This document shows positions 1-7,508 of a DNA stretch of 14,909 bases, piece by piece. This DNA is from Bacilli bacterium (GTDB lineage Bacteria > Bacillota_I > Bacilli_A > RFN20 > CAG-288), in contig JALFLX010000016.1 of the NCBI GenBank assembly GCA_022774485.1, positions 1 through 14,909 on the forward strand. The letters are read 5' to 3'. The position numbers and the translations under genes are program-made. Every line of letters starts with the position of its first letter. Within the stretch, counting starts at the first letter, position 1. Below the pieces are notes generated by a model that searched no databases, was not told the DNA's origin, and saw only the letters and a program-made list of their open reading frames with translations.

Positions 1-1
1 C

Positions 2-475
2 AAAGGTCCTAAGGGCGAACTCACCAAGAAATTCCATGCTCATCTCGGCTTCGAAGAGAAAGATGGAAAATTCCTTGTCACTCGTCCTAATGACAGCTTA
101 GAACTCAAGATGAACCACGGTACTGCCCGCGCGCTCATCAACGACATGGTCAAAGGCGTCACTGACGGCTTCTCCAAGACCCTCGAAATCAAAGGCGTCG
201 GTTACCGCGCTGAGATGAGAGGTGCTGACTTGGTCTTACACGTCGGCCACTCCCATGAAGATGTTGTTCACCCTATCGATGGTGTCAAGATCTCCATCAA
301 TACCAAGACCATGGAAATCTTAGTCGAAGGCATCGACAAGCAGCTCGTCGGCCAGCAGGCAGCGGTGATCCGCAATGTCCGCAAGCCCGAGTGCTATCAC
401 GGAAAGGGCATCCGCTACAAAGGCGAAGTCATCACCTTACGTCAGCCTGCTTCCGCGAAGAAGTCTGGCGCCTAA
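2..475 (+). CDS. rplF: 50S ribosomal protein L6, 5' end missing
   Basis: Large-subunit protein L6, which binds 23S rRNA near the sarcin-ricin loop and the factor-binding site. The frame is open from base 2 and begins KGPKGELTKKF, which in full-length L6 lies about 25 residues after the start, so only the N-terminal strand of the first L6 domain is outside the window. The second domain contains the L6 signature region GIRYKGEVITLRQ near the C-terminus. An internal ATG at 110 is not the start, because conserved L6 sequence continues upstream of it. The stop is followed 18 bases later by rplR, in the usual spc-operon order. Identity is certain. Confidence 0.97.
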   Translation, partial: KGPKGELTKKFHAHLGFEEKDGKFLVTRPNDSLELKMNHGTARALINDMVKGVTDGFSKTLEIKGVGYRAEMRGADLVLHVGHSHEDVVHPIDGVKISINTKTMEILVEGIDKQLVGQQAAVIRNVRKPECYHGKGIRYKGEVITLRQPASAKKSGA

Positions 476-493
476 TCGAGGAGGAAATGAAGA

Positions 494-850
494 ATGTATA
501 GCGTATTCAACAAGAACAAACAGAGATTACATCGCCATGTCAGAATCAGAGCCAAAATCTCCGGTACCCCTGAGTGCCCTAGAATCTCGGTTTATCGCTC
601 CAACAAATTCATCTATGCCGCGCTCATCGATGATGTCGCTGGCAAAACCCTCGCTGCCGTTGATTCCTCTAAGCTCGGTTTAGACAATCCGAGCAACTGC
701 GAAGCTGCGACAAAGGTCGGTGAAGAATTAGCGAAGAAAGCTGCTGATCTCAAGATCGCCAAGGCGGTCTTCGATCGTTCCGGCTACCTCTATCACGGAC
801 AGGTCAAAGCGTTAGCTGAGGCTTGCCGCAAAGGCGGATTAGCCTTCTAA
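494..850 (+). CDS. rplR: 50S ribosomal protein L18
   Basis: L18 binds 5S rRNA and helps dock it on the large subunit. At 118 aa it has the usual length. The basic N-terminal tail (NKNKQRLHRHVRIRAKISGT) is followed by the L18 core, with PRISVYRSNKFIYAALIDD at about residues 29-47 and a C-terminal helix ending with the typical YHGQVKALAEACRKGGLAF. A strong Shine-Dalgarno GAGGAGG (478-484) lies before the ATG at 494. A nearer ATG at 487 meets a stop after four codons, so 494 is the start. It sits between rplF and rpsE and is co-transcribed with them. Confidence 0.97.
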   Translation: MYSVFNKNKQRLHRHVRIRAKISGTPECPRISVYRSNKFIYAALIDDVAGKTLAAVDSSKLGLDNPSNCEAATKVGEELAKKAADLKIAKAVFDRSGYLYHGQVKALAEACRKGGLAF

Positions 851-862
851 GGAGAACCAATC

Positions 863-1531
863 ATGGCTGAAGAATTAAAGAATAACGTCGCTCCGGCAAC
901 TGATGCCGAAGTCAAGGCTGAACCGGCTGCTGCCGGTGAGAAGTCTGCTGCCGCTGGCAGAGGAAACGGTGCTCGCCGTTTCGGCCAGGGCGGTCGCCGT
1001 TTAAACGGCCGTGGCAATGGCCGCGGCAGAAAAGTCGAGGAGAAACTTTATGACGAAAAAGTCATCAAGATCTCCAGAGTCGCCAAGACTGTCAAAGGTG
1101 GTAAGCGTGTTCGCTTCACCGCTTTGGTTGTCATCGGCGATGGCAAGGGCAAATTCGGTTACGGCTTAGGAAAGTCTGGCGAAGTCCCGGATGCGATCAA
1201 GAAAGCGTTAGCTGCTGCAAAGCGCAACATGTTCAAGGTCGCCATCGCTAAGGGTGACACTGTCACTCACTCCGCGATGGGTCACTTCGGTGCAACCCAG
1301 GTCTTCTTGAAACCGGCTCCTGCCGGCACTGGACTTGTCGCCGGTGGTGCGGTCCGTTCCATCTTAGAGCTTGCGGGTATCAAGAACATCTACTCCAAGA
1401 TCTATGGTTCCAGAACCAAGACCAATGTCGTCAAAGCAACTGTCGAAGCCCTTTCCCAGATGAAGACTTACGAGCAGGTTGAACTCAACCGTTACGGCAA
1501 GGCCCCTAAGGCCAAAGCCGATGCGGAGTAA
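863..1531 (+). CDS. rpsE: 30S ribosomal protein S5 with long N-terminal extension
   Basis: S5 lies at the mRNA entry side of the small subunit and contributes to decoding accuracy and mRNA unwinding. The conserved core begins near residue 58 (EEKLYDEKVIKISRVAKTVK), with the dsRNA-binding-like motif KGGKRVRFTALVVIGDGKGK and the C-terminal domain (GGAVRSILELAGIKNIYSKI) both intact. The protein is 222 aa against about 165 for most S5 proteins. The difference is a low-complexity N-terminal tail of about 50 residues: first Ala/Glu-rich, then Gly/Arg/Asn-rich with RG repeats (about residues 32-56). Start: ATG 863 with AGGAGA just upstream. The next gene is rplO, 15 bases away; rpmD (L30), usually found here, is missing. 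Confidence 0.96.
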   Translation: MAEELKNNVAPATDAEVKAEPAAAGEKSAAAGRGNGARRFGQGGRRLNGRGNGRGRKVEEKLYDEKVIKISRVAKTVKGGKRVRFTALVVIGDGKGKFGYGLGKSGEVPDAIKKALAAAKRNMFKVAIAKGDTVTHSAMGHFGATQVFLKPAPAGTGLVAGGAVRSILELAGIKNIYSKIYGSRTKTNVVKATVEALSQMKTYEQVELNRYGKAPKAKADAE

Positions 1532-1546
1532 TCGGAGGAGAATATC

Positions 1547-2053
1547 ATGGATTTACACAATCTTAAAATTGCTGAAGGATCCCGTCACCTTCCGAAGAGA
1601 GTCGGTCAGGGTATCGGCTCTGGTATGGGCAAGACCTCCACTCGTGGTCAAAAAGGTCAGGGTGCCCGTCAGGGTAGAAAAGTTCCGGTCGGTTTCGAGG
1701 GCGGTCAGCTCCCGTTATACCGCCGTGTTCCGAAACACGGCTTTGTCAACTATGGCAGAGTCGAATATGCTGTCATCAACCTCCTCGATTTAGAGGGCTT
1801 TGATGATGGTGTCATTGTCGATTGCACTGCGCTTTTAGCGGTCGGCCTCATCAAGAATCTCAACAAACCGGTCAAAGTCTTAGGCGATGGTGAGCTCACT
1901 AAGAAACTCACTGTCAAGCTCCAGGGCTTCTCCAAGACTGCCAAAGATGCGATTGAGAAGGCCGGTGGAAAAGCCGAGGTCATCACTTTGAAAGAGGCGA
2001 GAGTCTCTCTCAAGAAGACCTTGTCTGAACCGGTGGAAGGAACTGAGGAATAA
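1547..2053 (+). CDS. rplO: 50S ribosomal protein L15
   Basis: L15 is a late-assembling 23S rRNA-binding protein. The N-terminus is diagnostic: MDLHNLKIAEGSRHLPKRVG, then the Gly/Lys/Arg-rich tail (GQGIGSGMGKTSTRGQKGQG) that threads into rRNA, then the globular domain ending AIEKAGGKAEVI near residue 148. It is 168 aa, about 20 longer than common L15, because of a C-terminal tail ending in acidic residues (EPVEGTEE). AGGAG precedes the ATG at 1547. Its TAA shares one base with the secY ATG (TAATG), suggesting translational coupling. Confidence 0.96.
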   Translation: MDLHNLKIAEGSRHLPKRVGQGIGSGMGKTSTRGQKGQGARQGRKVPVGFEGGQLPLYRRVPKHGFVNYGRVEYAVINLLDLEGFDDGVIVDCTALLAVGLIKNLNKPVKVLGDGELTKKLTVKLQGFSKTAKDAIEKAGGKAEVITLKEARVSLKKTLSEPVEGTEE

Positions 2054-3399
2054 TGAAGAAAGTAGCCGCATTGTTCCATAACAAGGATGTTTTGAACCGT
2101 ATTCTCTTTACGTTGGCAATTTTCCTTGTCTTCAGAATTGGATCGGCTATCAGAGTCCCTGGCGTCAACACTACAGCGAGCGTCTGGGAAAACACTGCTT
2201 CATCTCTTTCCTTATTGAATATGATGGGCGGCGGTGCGTTGCAGAACTTCTCTATCTTCGCACTCGGCGTCTCCCCTTACATCACCTCTCAGATTATCAT
2301 TCAGCTCTTGTCTATGGATGTCTTACCCTCCTTGACCCAGATGGCCAAGGAAGGTGAATCCGGACGCAAGAGACTCGATGTTGTCACAAGACTTCTCTCC
2401 GTTGTCTTAGGTGCTGTTCAAGCGTATGGTATCACCGTCGCACTCCAGAACAATTCGGAGTCGATCACCCTTGCAGACACTTCTGCGTGGGGCTATACCA
2501 AAATCATCATATTCATGGTTGCAGGAGCGATGATCCTGACGTGGTTAGGTGACCAAATCACCGATAAAGGTATCGGAAACGGTATCTCCGTCATGATCTT
2601 TGCGGGTATCATCTCGTCGCTTCCTAACCAGATCACCGGCGCGTTTGAAGAATATCTCTCCAGCGCGAAGGTCGATACCGGCGATGCTACCTTGATCTTG
2701 CAAGGTTCCGTCCAATTAGCCGTTTACTTGCTCGCCCTTATCCTCATTGTCGTATTTGTCACTTTCATTGAGAAATCTGTCAGAAAACTGCCGGTCAGTC
2801 ACTCCAACACTTCCCAGTCGACCGAGCTCTCTGCCCAGCAGTCTTCCTTCCTTCCGATCAAAGTCAACGCCTCCTCTGTTATGCCTGTCATCTTCGCTAG
2901 CTCCATCATGGTCGCTCCTTCTATCATCATCTCTCTCTTCTCCAACGGAAGTCCGGCTCCTTGGGCTCAGAAGATTGAAGAGGTCTTCAACTATCAGGCG
3001 ATGACAAAGATCACCGACAACTTCTCATTCCCGTTCGGCACGATTATCTACGCTGTCCTGATCATCGCGTTCTCTTATTTCTACTCCCAGTTGGAAATCA
3101 ACCCGGAGAGAATCGCTGAGAACTTCCAGAAGTCAGGAACATACATCACCGGTATCAAACCCGGTACCGAGACAGAACGCTATCTCTCTAGAACCCTCAA
3201 CCGCATGACCTTCATCGGCTCGATGGCTCTCTGCTTGATCGCGTTGCTCCCGGTCATCTTATCCCTCACTGGCGCTGTTCCTCAGTCCCTTTCCTTAGGT
3301 GGAACCGGATTGATCATCGTCGTCGGTGTCGCGTTAGAGTTGTACAATCAGATTAATGGTATCCTCGCTGGCCACGGCTATGCAGAAAGTGAGATGTAA
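2053..3399 (+). CDS. secY: protein translocase channel subunit SecY
   Basis: Central pore of the SecYEG translocon, which moves or inserts proteins across the cytoplasmic membrane with SecA or the ribosome. The 448 aa contain about ten hydrophobic segments, the plug/TM2 region (LLNMMGGGALQNFSIFALGV, about 54-73), the TM3 entry VSPYITSQIIIQLL and the TM7 region KVNASSVMPVIFASSI. Two conserved cytoplasmic parts are unusual. The C4 loop between TM6 and TM7 (about residues 247-268) is Ser/Thr/Gln-rich with no Arg or Lys, where most SecY proteins have a basic stretch. In the C5 motif the usual GIRPG is GIKPG (Lys369, matching E. coli Arg357). It begins inside the rplO stop codon and is followed two bases later by adk. 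Confidence 0.97.
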   Translation: MKKVAALFHNKDVLNRILFTLAIFLVFRIGSAIRVPGVNTTASVWENTASSLSLLNMMGGGALQNFSIFALGVSPYITSQIIIQLLSMDVLPSLTQMAKEGESGRKRLDVVTRLLSVVLGAVQAYGITVALQNNSESITLADTSAWGYTKIIIFMVAGAMILTWLGDQITDKGIGNGISVMIFAGIISSLPNQITGAFEEYLSSAKVDTGDATLILQGSVQLAVYLLALILIVVFVTFIEKSVRKLPVSHSNTSQSTELSAQQSSFLPIKVNASSVMPVIFASSIMVAPSIIISLFSNGSPAPWAQKIEEVFNYQAMTKITDNFSFPFGTIIYAVLIIAFSYFYSQLEINPERIAENFQKSGTYITGIKPGTETERYLSRTLNRMTFIGSMALCLIALLPVILSLTGAVPQSLSLGGTGLIIVVGVALELYNQINGILAGHGYAESEM

Positions 3400-3401
3400 C
3401 G

Positions 3402-4073
3402 ATGAAAGAGAATAATGGTTTGAACATCATTTTGATGGGTCCCCCTGCCGCAGGCAAAGGAACCCAATCCGAGCTGATTATCGAGCACTATCATATCCCC
3501 CACATCTCTACAGGAGATATGTTCCGTGCCGCGATCAGTGAAAAGACTCCCTTGGGCTTGAAAGCGAGCGAATACATCAACGCTGGCCTTCTTGTTCCCG
3601 ATGAAGTCACCATCGGCTTAGTCGAAGAGAGACTTGGCAAAGAAGACTGCAAGGAGGGATTCCTCCTCGATGGCTTCCCGCGCACTGTCCCCCAGGCTGA
3701 AGCCTTAGACAGCATGCTGGCAAAATCCGGTAGACAGATCTCTGCGGTCATTCACATGGTTGCTGACGATGAGGTCTTAATCAACCGTATCACCAGCCGT
3801 AGAGTGTGTCCGAATTGTGGCGCTAGCTACAACGTCGTCACAAAGAAACCTCAGGTTGAGAATGTCTGTGATGCTTGCCATCACGAGCTCATCCAGAGAA
3901 AAGATGACACGAGAGAAGCGTTCCAGGTTCGCTTGGATGCCTATCGCGCTCAGACCTTGCCGATCGCCGAACACTACGGCAAGCAAGGCTTAGTCAGCGA
4001 AGTCAACGCTCTCCAATCAATCGATGCTGTCTTCTCCGACGTCGAAAAGATCCTCGATGAGGTAAACGGATGA
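3402..4073 (+). CDS. adk: adenylate kinase, zinc-binding lid type
   Basis: Cytoplasmic enzyme converting ATP + AMP to 2 ADP. The P-loop GPPAAGKGTQ lies at about residues 13-22, the AMP-binding segment is HISTGDMFRAAI, and the DGFPRT signature follows. The LID domain carries Cys136, Cys139, Cys156 and Cys159 (CPNC...CDAC), the zinc-binding arrangement common in Gram-positive enzymes. Length (223 aa) is typical; there is a short N-terminal extension (MKENNG) before the first strand. Only a weak Shine-Dalgarno is visible two bases after secY, so coupling to secY translation is likely. Its stop overlaps the map start by four bases (ATGA). Confidence 0.97.
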   Translation: MKENNGLNIILMGPPAAGKGTQSELIIEHYHIPHISTGDMFRAAISEKTPLGLKASEYINAGLLVPDEVTIGLVEERLGKEDCKEGFLLDGFPRTVPQAEALDSMLAKSGRQISAVIHMVADDEVLINRITSRRVCPNCGASYNVVTKKPQVENVCDACHHELIQRKDDTREAFQVRLDAYRAQTLPIAEHYGKQGLVSEVNALQSIDAVFSDVEKILDEVNG

Positions 4074-4873
4074 AAATCTACATTCGTAACCCCAAGGAAC
4101 TAGAATACATGAAACAAGCGGGTTCGAAACTGGGGTCTGTCTTTGACAGACTCCAGGACGAAATCCGTCCTGGTCGTTCCACTTGGGAAATTGACAAAAT
4201 CGCTGAGCGTCTCATCCGTGAGACAGGAGGCGTTCCGAACTTTGCTCTCGAGGATGGGTATCACAACGCGATTTGCGCCTCAGTTAACGAGACAATTATC
4301 CATGGTATCCCGTCGAAGAAAATCATTTTGAAGGAAGGCGATATCATCTCTATCGACATGGGGAATAAAGATTCCACTGGTTACAATGGAGATGCCTGCC
4401 GCACCTTCGCTGTCGGAAATATCTCCGATGAAGCGGAAAAGCTCATTCGCTGCACCGAAGAGTGTTTCTGGGCTGCCTATCAGGTATGTTATCCGGGTCA
4501 TCATCTGTACGAAATCAGTATGGCGATCCAAAAAGTCTGCGATTCCTACGGCTTCTCTCTCTTAGGAGATTACGGAGGCCACGGCATCGGGACTCAGATG
4601 CATGAAGATCCTTTCATCCCGAATGGTTATTCCCCAGAGATGGGATTCGGGCCGTTCTTAAGAGAGGGCATGTGTCTAGCGATTGAACCCATGGTCATGG
4701 CGGGTAGTGGTAAGTATGTCACCGCCAGTGACGGCTGGGGTATTGTATCAGCCGATGGAAGATTGACCTGTCACTATGAGAATGATGTGATCATCACCAA
4801 GGACGGTCCAATCGTCACCTCGGTTGACTCCAATGTAAAACGACATCTTAAGGAGTTGGGGTTAAAAGCATGA
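4070..4873 (+). CDS. map: methionine aminopeptidase, type I
   Basis: Removes the initiator Met from nascent proteins after deformylation. The pita-bread fold residues are all present: metal ligands Asp96 (SIDMG), Asp108 (GYNGDAC), His171 (GGHGIGTQMHEDP), Glu206 (AIEPM) and Glu237 (HYENDV), plus the substrate-contacting His78 (IIHGIP). At 267 aa it is slightly longer than E. coli MetAP and has no N-terminal zinc-finger or SH3-binding extension. There is one extra residue between the two Asp ligands compared with E. coli. It overlaps adk (ATGA) and infA (ATGA) by four bases each, so the three genes are probably translationally coupled. Confidence 0.97.
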   Translation: MKIYIRNPKELEYMKQAGSKLGSVFDRLQDEIRPGRSTWEIDKIAERLIRETGGVPNFALEDGYHNAICASVNETIIHGIPSKKIILKEGDIISIDMGNKDSTGYNGDACRTFAVGNISDEAEKLIRCTEECFWAAYQVCYPGHHLYEISMAIQKVCDSYGFSLLGDYGGHGIGTQMHEDPFIPNGYSPEMGFGPFLREGMCLAIEPMVMAGSGKYVTASDGWGIVSADGRLTCHYENDVIITKDGPIVTSVDSNVKRHLKELGLKA

Positions 4874-5091
4874 GCAGAGAAGATTTCATTAAAATGGAAG
4901 GTGTAGTTGTAGATACCCTCCCCGCCGAGAAATATTCGGTAAAACTCGACGGTGGTGCAGTGATTAGAGCCAGAATTTCTGGCAAGATGAGAATGAACAA
5001 AATCCGCATTTTGCCGGGAGATCGGGTTACTGTGGAAATCTCCCCGTATGATGTCACGAATGGCTGCATCGTTTACCGATTCAAAGTTTAA
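4870..5091 (+). CDS. infA: translation initiation factor IF-1
   Basis: Small S1/OB-fold protein that blocks the 30S A site during initiation and assists IF-2 and IF-3. The 73 aa carry the complete family pattern: the N-terminal strand EGVVVDTLPAEKYSVKLDGG, the ISGKMRMNKIRILPGDRV core and the VEISPYDVTNGCIVYR C-terminus. The start overlaps the map stop (ATGA). Unlike Bacillus, there is no KOW-type gene between map and infA. Confidence 0.97.
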   Translation: MSREDFIKMEGVVVDTLPAEKYSVKLDGGAVIRARISGKMRMNKIRILPGDRVTVEISPYDVTNGCIVYRFKV

Positions 5092-5111
5092 CAGTTAAAG
5101 GAGAAACTGAC

Positions 5112-5225
5112 ATGAAAGTTAGAGCTTCCGTCAAACCGATCTGCGATAAATGCAGAGTCATCAAACGTAAGGGACGTGTTATGGTCATCTGCTCCAATCC
5201 AAAACATAAGCAGAGACAAGGATAA
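5112..5225 (+). CDS. rpmJ: 50S ribosomal protein L36
   Basis: A 37-codon gene for the smallest large-subunit protein, which binds a zinc ion and 23S rRNA. It reads MKVRASVKPICDKCRVIKRK then GRVMVICSNPKHKQRQG, with the zinc ligands Cys11, Cys14, Cys27 and His32 in place. AAAGGAG (5097-5103) is a well-placed Shine-Dalgarno before the ATG at 5112. It lies between infA and rpsM, its standard position. This is the zinc-ligand (C+) form, so a zinc-independent paralogue might exist elsewhere in the genome. Confidence 0.96.
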   Translation: MKVRASVKPICDKCRVIKRKGRVMVICSNPKHKQRQG

Positions 5226-5243
5226 AGAAAGGATATAGGGTAT

Positions 5244-5618
5244 ATGGCTAGAATTGCTGGCGTAGATATTCCGAATGATAAGCAGTTGGTCTACTCTCTC
5301 CGTTACATCTACGGTATCGGATTGACCACTGCCAAGAAGATTTGCCTCGATGCGAAAGTTGAAGGCACCAAGAGGGTGAAAGATTGCTCCGAAGAAGAGC
5401 TCACTAGCATCCGTAACGAAGTCGCGAAATATGTCGTTGAAGGTGATCTCAGAAGACAAGTCGCTCTCGACATCAAGAGATTACAGGAAATCGGCACCTA
5501 TCGCGGACAGAGACACAAAAAGAATCTCCCTTGCCGTGGCCAGAGAGATAAAACCAATGCTCGTACCTGCAAAGGTCCGAGAAAGACCGTCGCCAACCAC
5601 AAGAAGGCCGGTATCTAA
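5244..5618 (+). CDS. rpsM: 30S ribosomal protein S13
   Basis: S13 sits in the head of the small subunit and forms intersubunit bridges with 23S rRNA and L5; its C-terminal tail reaches the P-site tRNA. The 124 aa begin MARIAGVDIPNDKQLVYSLR, carry the helix-hairpin-helix segment YIYGIGLTTAKKI, and end with the basic tail TNARTCKGPRKTVANHKKAG. AAAGGA lies about ten bases before the ATG. First ribosomal gene of the alpha-operon part, 18 bases after rpmJ. Confidence 0.97.
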   Translation: MARIAGVDIPNDKQLVYSLRYIYGIGLTTAKKICLDAKVEGTKRVKDCSEEELTSIRNEVAKYVVEGDLRRQVALDIKRLQEIGTYRGQRHKKNLPCRGQRDKTNARTCKGPRKTVANHKKAGI

Positions 5619-5636
5619 TACGGAGGATTTTGAAAC

Positions 5637-6032
5637 ATGGCTGATAAAAAGAAAACTACAATCCGTAAGAAAAAAGCTAAACTTACCTTTACCAAAGGTG
5701 TCGCTCACATCCACGCTTCTTATTCCAACACCATCATCTCTATCTCTGATGAGCAGGGTAAGGTCATCGCTTGGGCATCTGCTGGTACTTGCGGCATGAG
5801 CGGTTCTAGAAAATCTACTCCGTTCGCTGCCCAGATCGCCGCTGGAAATGTCGCTAAGGCTTGTGTCGATAGAGGCCTCAAATCTGTCGATGTCGAGATC
5901 AAGGGTCCTGGCCCGGGCCGCGAGACTGCGGTTAGAGCATTAGAGGCTGCTGGCCTCAAGGTTCTCTCCATCGCCGATGTCACACCGATCCCTCACAATG
6001 GCTGCCGTCCGGCCAAGAGACCTCGTGGTTAA
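5637..6032 (+). CDS. rpsK: 30S ribosomal protein S11
   Basis: S11 forms part of the platform and mRNA exit channel of the small subunit. The 131 aa start with a very basic tail (MADKKKTTIRKKKAKLTFTK), continue with GVAHIHASYSNTIISISDEQ, and end with the conserved DVTPIPHNGCRPAKRPRG. The KGPGPGRETAVRALEAAGLK motif is intact. Start ATG 5637 follows a GGAGG (5622-5626). Eighteen bases separate it from rpsM. Confidence 0.97.
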   Translation: MADKKKTTIRKKKAKLTFTKGVAHIHASYSNTIISISDEQGKVIAWASAGTCGMSGSRKSTPFAAQIAAGNVAKACVDRGLKSVDVEIKGPGPGRETAVRALEAAGLKVLSIADVTPIPHNGCRPAKRPRG

Positions 6033-6059
6033 ACATTTGCGAAAAAAGGAGAACTTGGA

Positions 6060-7043
6060 ATGAAAGAATTCGAACAGCCGAAATTCGATATCAGCAAATC
6101 TGATGTCTCTGATAATTTTGGACGTTTCACTGTCGCTCCGCTTGAAAAGGGCTTCGGTGTCACAGTCGGAAATGCGCTGAGAAGAGTCTTGCTCTCCTCT
6201 CTTCCTGGACTTGCTGTCTACAGCATCGAGGTTGAAGGAGCGAGACACGAGTACACTCCTCTTGAAGGCGTCGTCGAAGATCTCACTCAGATCATTCTCA
6301 ACATCAAGAACCTTGTCTTAAGAGATGGCTCTGATGATCCGGATGCTGATTACAAATTAAGATTAGACGTTCACACCACCGATTTAGATCGCGATGGAAA
6401 AGTGGTCAAGGCTGGAGATATCTTCTGCCCTGATATGGTCTCTGTCGTGAATCCTGACATGGTCTTATGCCACCTTGCTGCTGGCGGAAAGATCAAGATG
6501 ACTCTTCATGCGAGAAAAGGCCGTGGCTTTGTCACCGCAGAAGATAACAAGGATCCTTATTGGGCAATCGGTACAATCGCTGTCGATTCGAATTTCTCTC
6601 CGATTGAGAAAGTCAACATCGATGTCGAGCCTTTCCGTGTCGGACACGATGCGAGCTACGAGAAGCTCATCATCTCTGTCGAGACTGACGGAAGCTTAGC
6701 TGCCGCTGATGCGGTCGCACTCGCCGCTAAGATTTTAGACGAGCACTTCAAAGTATTTGAAGATCTCAACGATGCGGTCAAGAATGCCGCTGTCATGGTC
6801 GTCAGCAAAGAGAAACCTGAAAACAAATTCAACCAGATGGTTTTAGAGGACCTCGACTTGAGCGTCCGCTCCTACAACTGCTTGAAGAGAAACGGCATCA
6901 AAACCGTTCAGGATCTCTGCAACATGAAGGAAGCTGAATTGATGACTGTCCGCAACCTTGGAAAGAAATCCTATAAAGAAATTCTCGACAAGTTGGCTGG
7001 CATCGGTTTATCCCTCCAGGGCGACGACAATTTGAAGAAGTAA
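6060..7043 (+). CDS. rpoA: RNA polymerase alpha subunit
   Basis: Alpha subunit; two copies nucleate core RNA polymerase assembly and the C-terminal domain touches UP elements and activators. The 327 aa contain the N-terminal domain (GFGVTVGNALRRVLLSSLPG at about 31-50; EYTPLEGVVEDLTQIILNIK) and, after a linker, the C-terminal domain with EDLDLSVRSYNCLKRNGI, holding the Arg that contacts DNA (E. coli Arg265), and VRNLGKKSYKEI. No truncation or insertion is evident. AAAAGGAG lies about six bases before the ATG. It is flanked by rpsK and rplQ as in nearly all bacteria. Confidence 0.97.
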   Translation: MKEFEQPKFDISKSDVSDNFGRFTVAPLEKGFGVTVGNALRRVLLSSLPGLAVYSIEVEGARHEYTPLEGVVEDLTQIILNIKNLVLRDGSDDPDADYKLRLDVHTTDLDRDGKVVKAGDIFCPDMVSVVNPDMVLCHLAAGGKIKMTLHARKGRGFVTAEDNKDPYWAIGTIAVDSNFSPIEKVNIDVEPFRVGHDASYEKLIISVETDGSLAAADAVALAAKILDEHFKVFEDLNDAVKNAAVMVVSKEKPENKFNQMVLEDLDLSVRSYNCLKRNGIKTVQDLCNMKEAELMTVRNLGKKSYKEILDKLAGIGLSLQGDDNLKK

Positions 7044-7059
7044 AGTGAGGTAAACTACA

Positions 7060-7467
7060 ATGAGTACTATTGGTAGAAAGAATGTACACGGCAAAGGCGG
7101 CGTCCGCTTCAAAGCCGGATATACTTCCGACAAGAGAAAGAACATGTTGAGAAATGTCGTTTCTCAGCTCATCATCTCCGGAAGTATCGAGGTCACTTTG
7201 ACCACCGCGAAACGCGCTCAGCAGGAAGCGGAAAGACTTGTCACCTATGCGAAGAAAGGCGATCTCGCCTCTCGCAGATTGGCTGCAAGTTTTGTCCGTG
7301 AACAGGGTTTCATCGATCCTAAGACCGGCAAAGATGCGCTTCAGAAGCTCTTCGATGTCCTCGGACCGAAGTATAAGGAGAGAAATGGTGGTTACACCAG
7401 AGTCATCAAGACCTTCAACCGTCGCGGTGACAATGCTCCGATGGCAATCTTAGCCTTCGTCGACTAA
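7060..7467 (+). CDS. rplQ: 50S ribosomal protein L17, N-terminally extended
   Basis: L17 binds 23S rRNA near the peptide exit tunnel. The core is clear: TSDKRKNMLRNVVSQLI, AKKGDLASRRLAASFVREQ, the KDALQKLF helix and the C-terminus RVIKTFNRRGDNAPMAILAF. At 135 aa it is longer than the usual 120. The excess is mainly about 13 residues inserted at the N-terminus (MSTIGRKNVHGKGGVRFKAG), before the conserved SxxRKxML motif. AGTGAGGT lies upstream of the ATG at 7060. It is the last gene of the operon; no ECF-transporter ATPase gene follows, unlike Bacillus. A terminator comes directly after. Confidence 0.96.
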   Translation: MSTIGRKNVHGKGGVRFKAGYTSDKRKNMLRNVVSQLIISGSIEVTLTTAKRAQQEAERLVTYAKKGDLASRRLAASFVREQGFIDPKTGKDALQKLFDVLGPKYKERNGGYTRVIKTFNRRGDNAPMAILAFVD

Positions 7468-7475
7468 TTCAAACG

Positions 7476-7508
7476 AAAAATGGAGTTACCTGAGGTAGCT
7501 CCATTTTT
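7476..7508 (+). terminator. intrinsic terminator of the ribosomal operon
   Basis: Hairpin nine bases after the rplQ stop. AAAAATGGAG (7476-7485) pairs with CTCCATTTTT (7499-7508); the stem continues through a T-G wobble and TACC/GGTA to a three-base loop TGA. The T5 run at the 3' side serves as the U-tract. It is a long, nearly perfect stem that should end transcription of the whole operon; because of the A/T flanks it may act on both strands. Confidence 0.9.

Noticed and set aside
1750..2079. 109-codon ORF on the minus strand opposite rplO
   Set aside because: It lies fully antisense to a conserved ribosomal gene and has no Shine-Dalgarno or family pattern; a coding shadow.
5088..5459. 123-codon ORF on the minus strand across rpmJ and rpsM
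   Set aside because: It overlaps two conserved ribosomal genes with no independent support.
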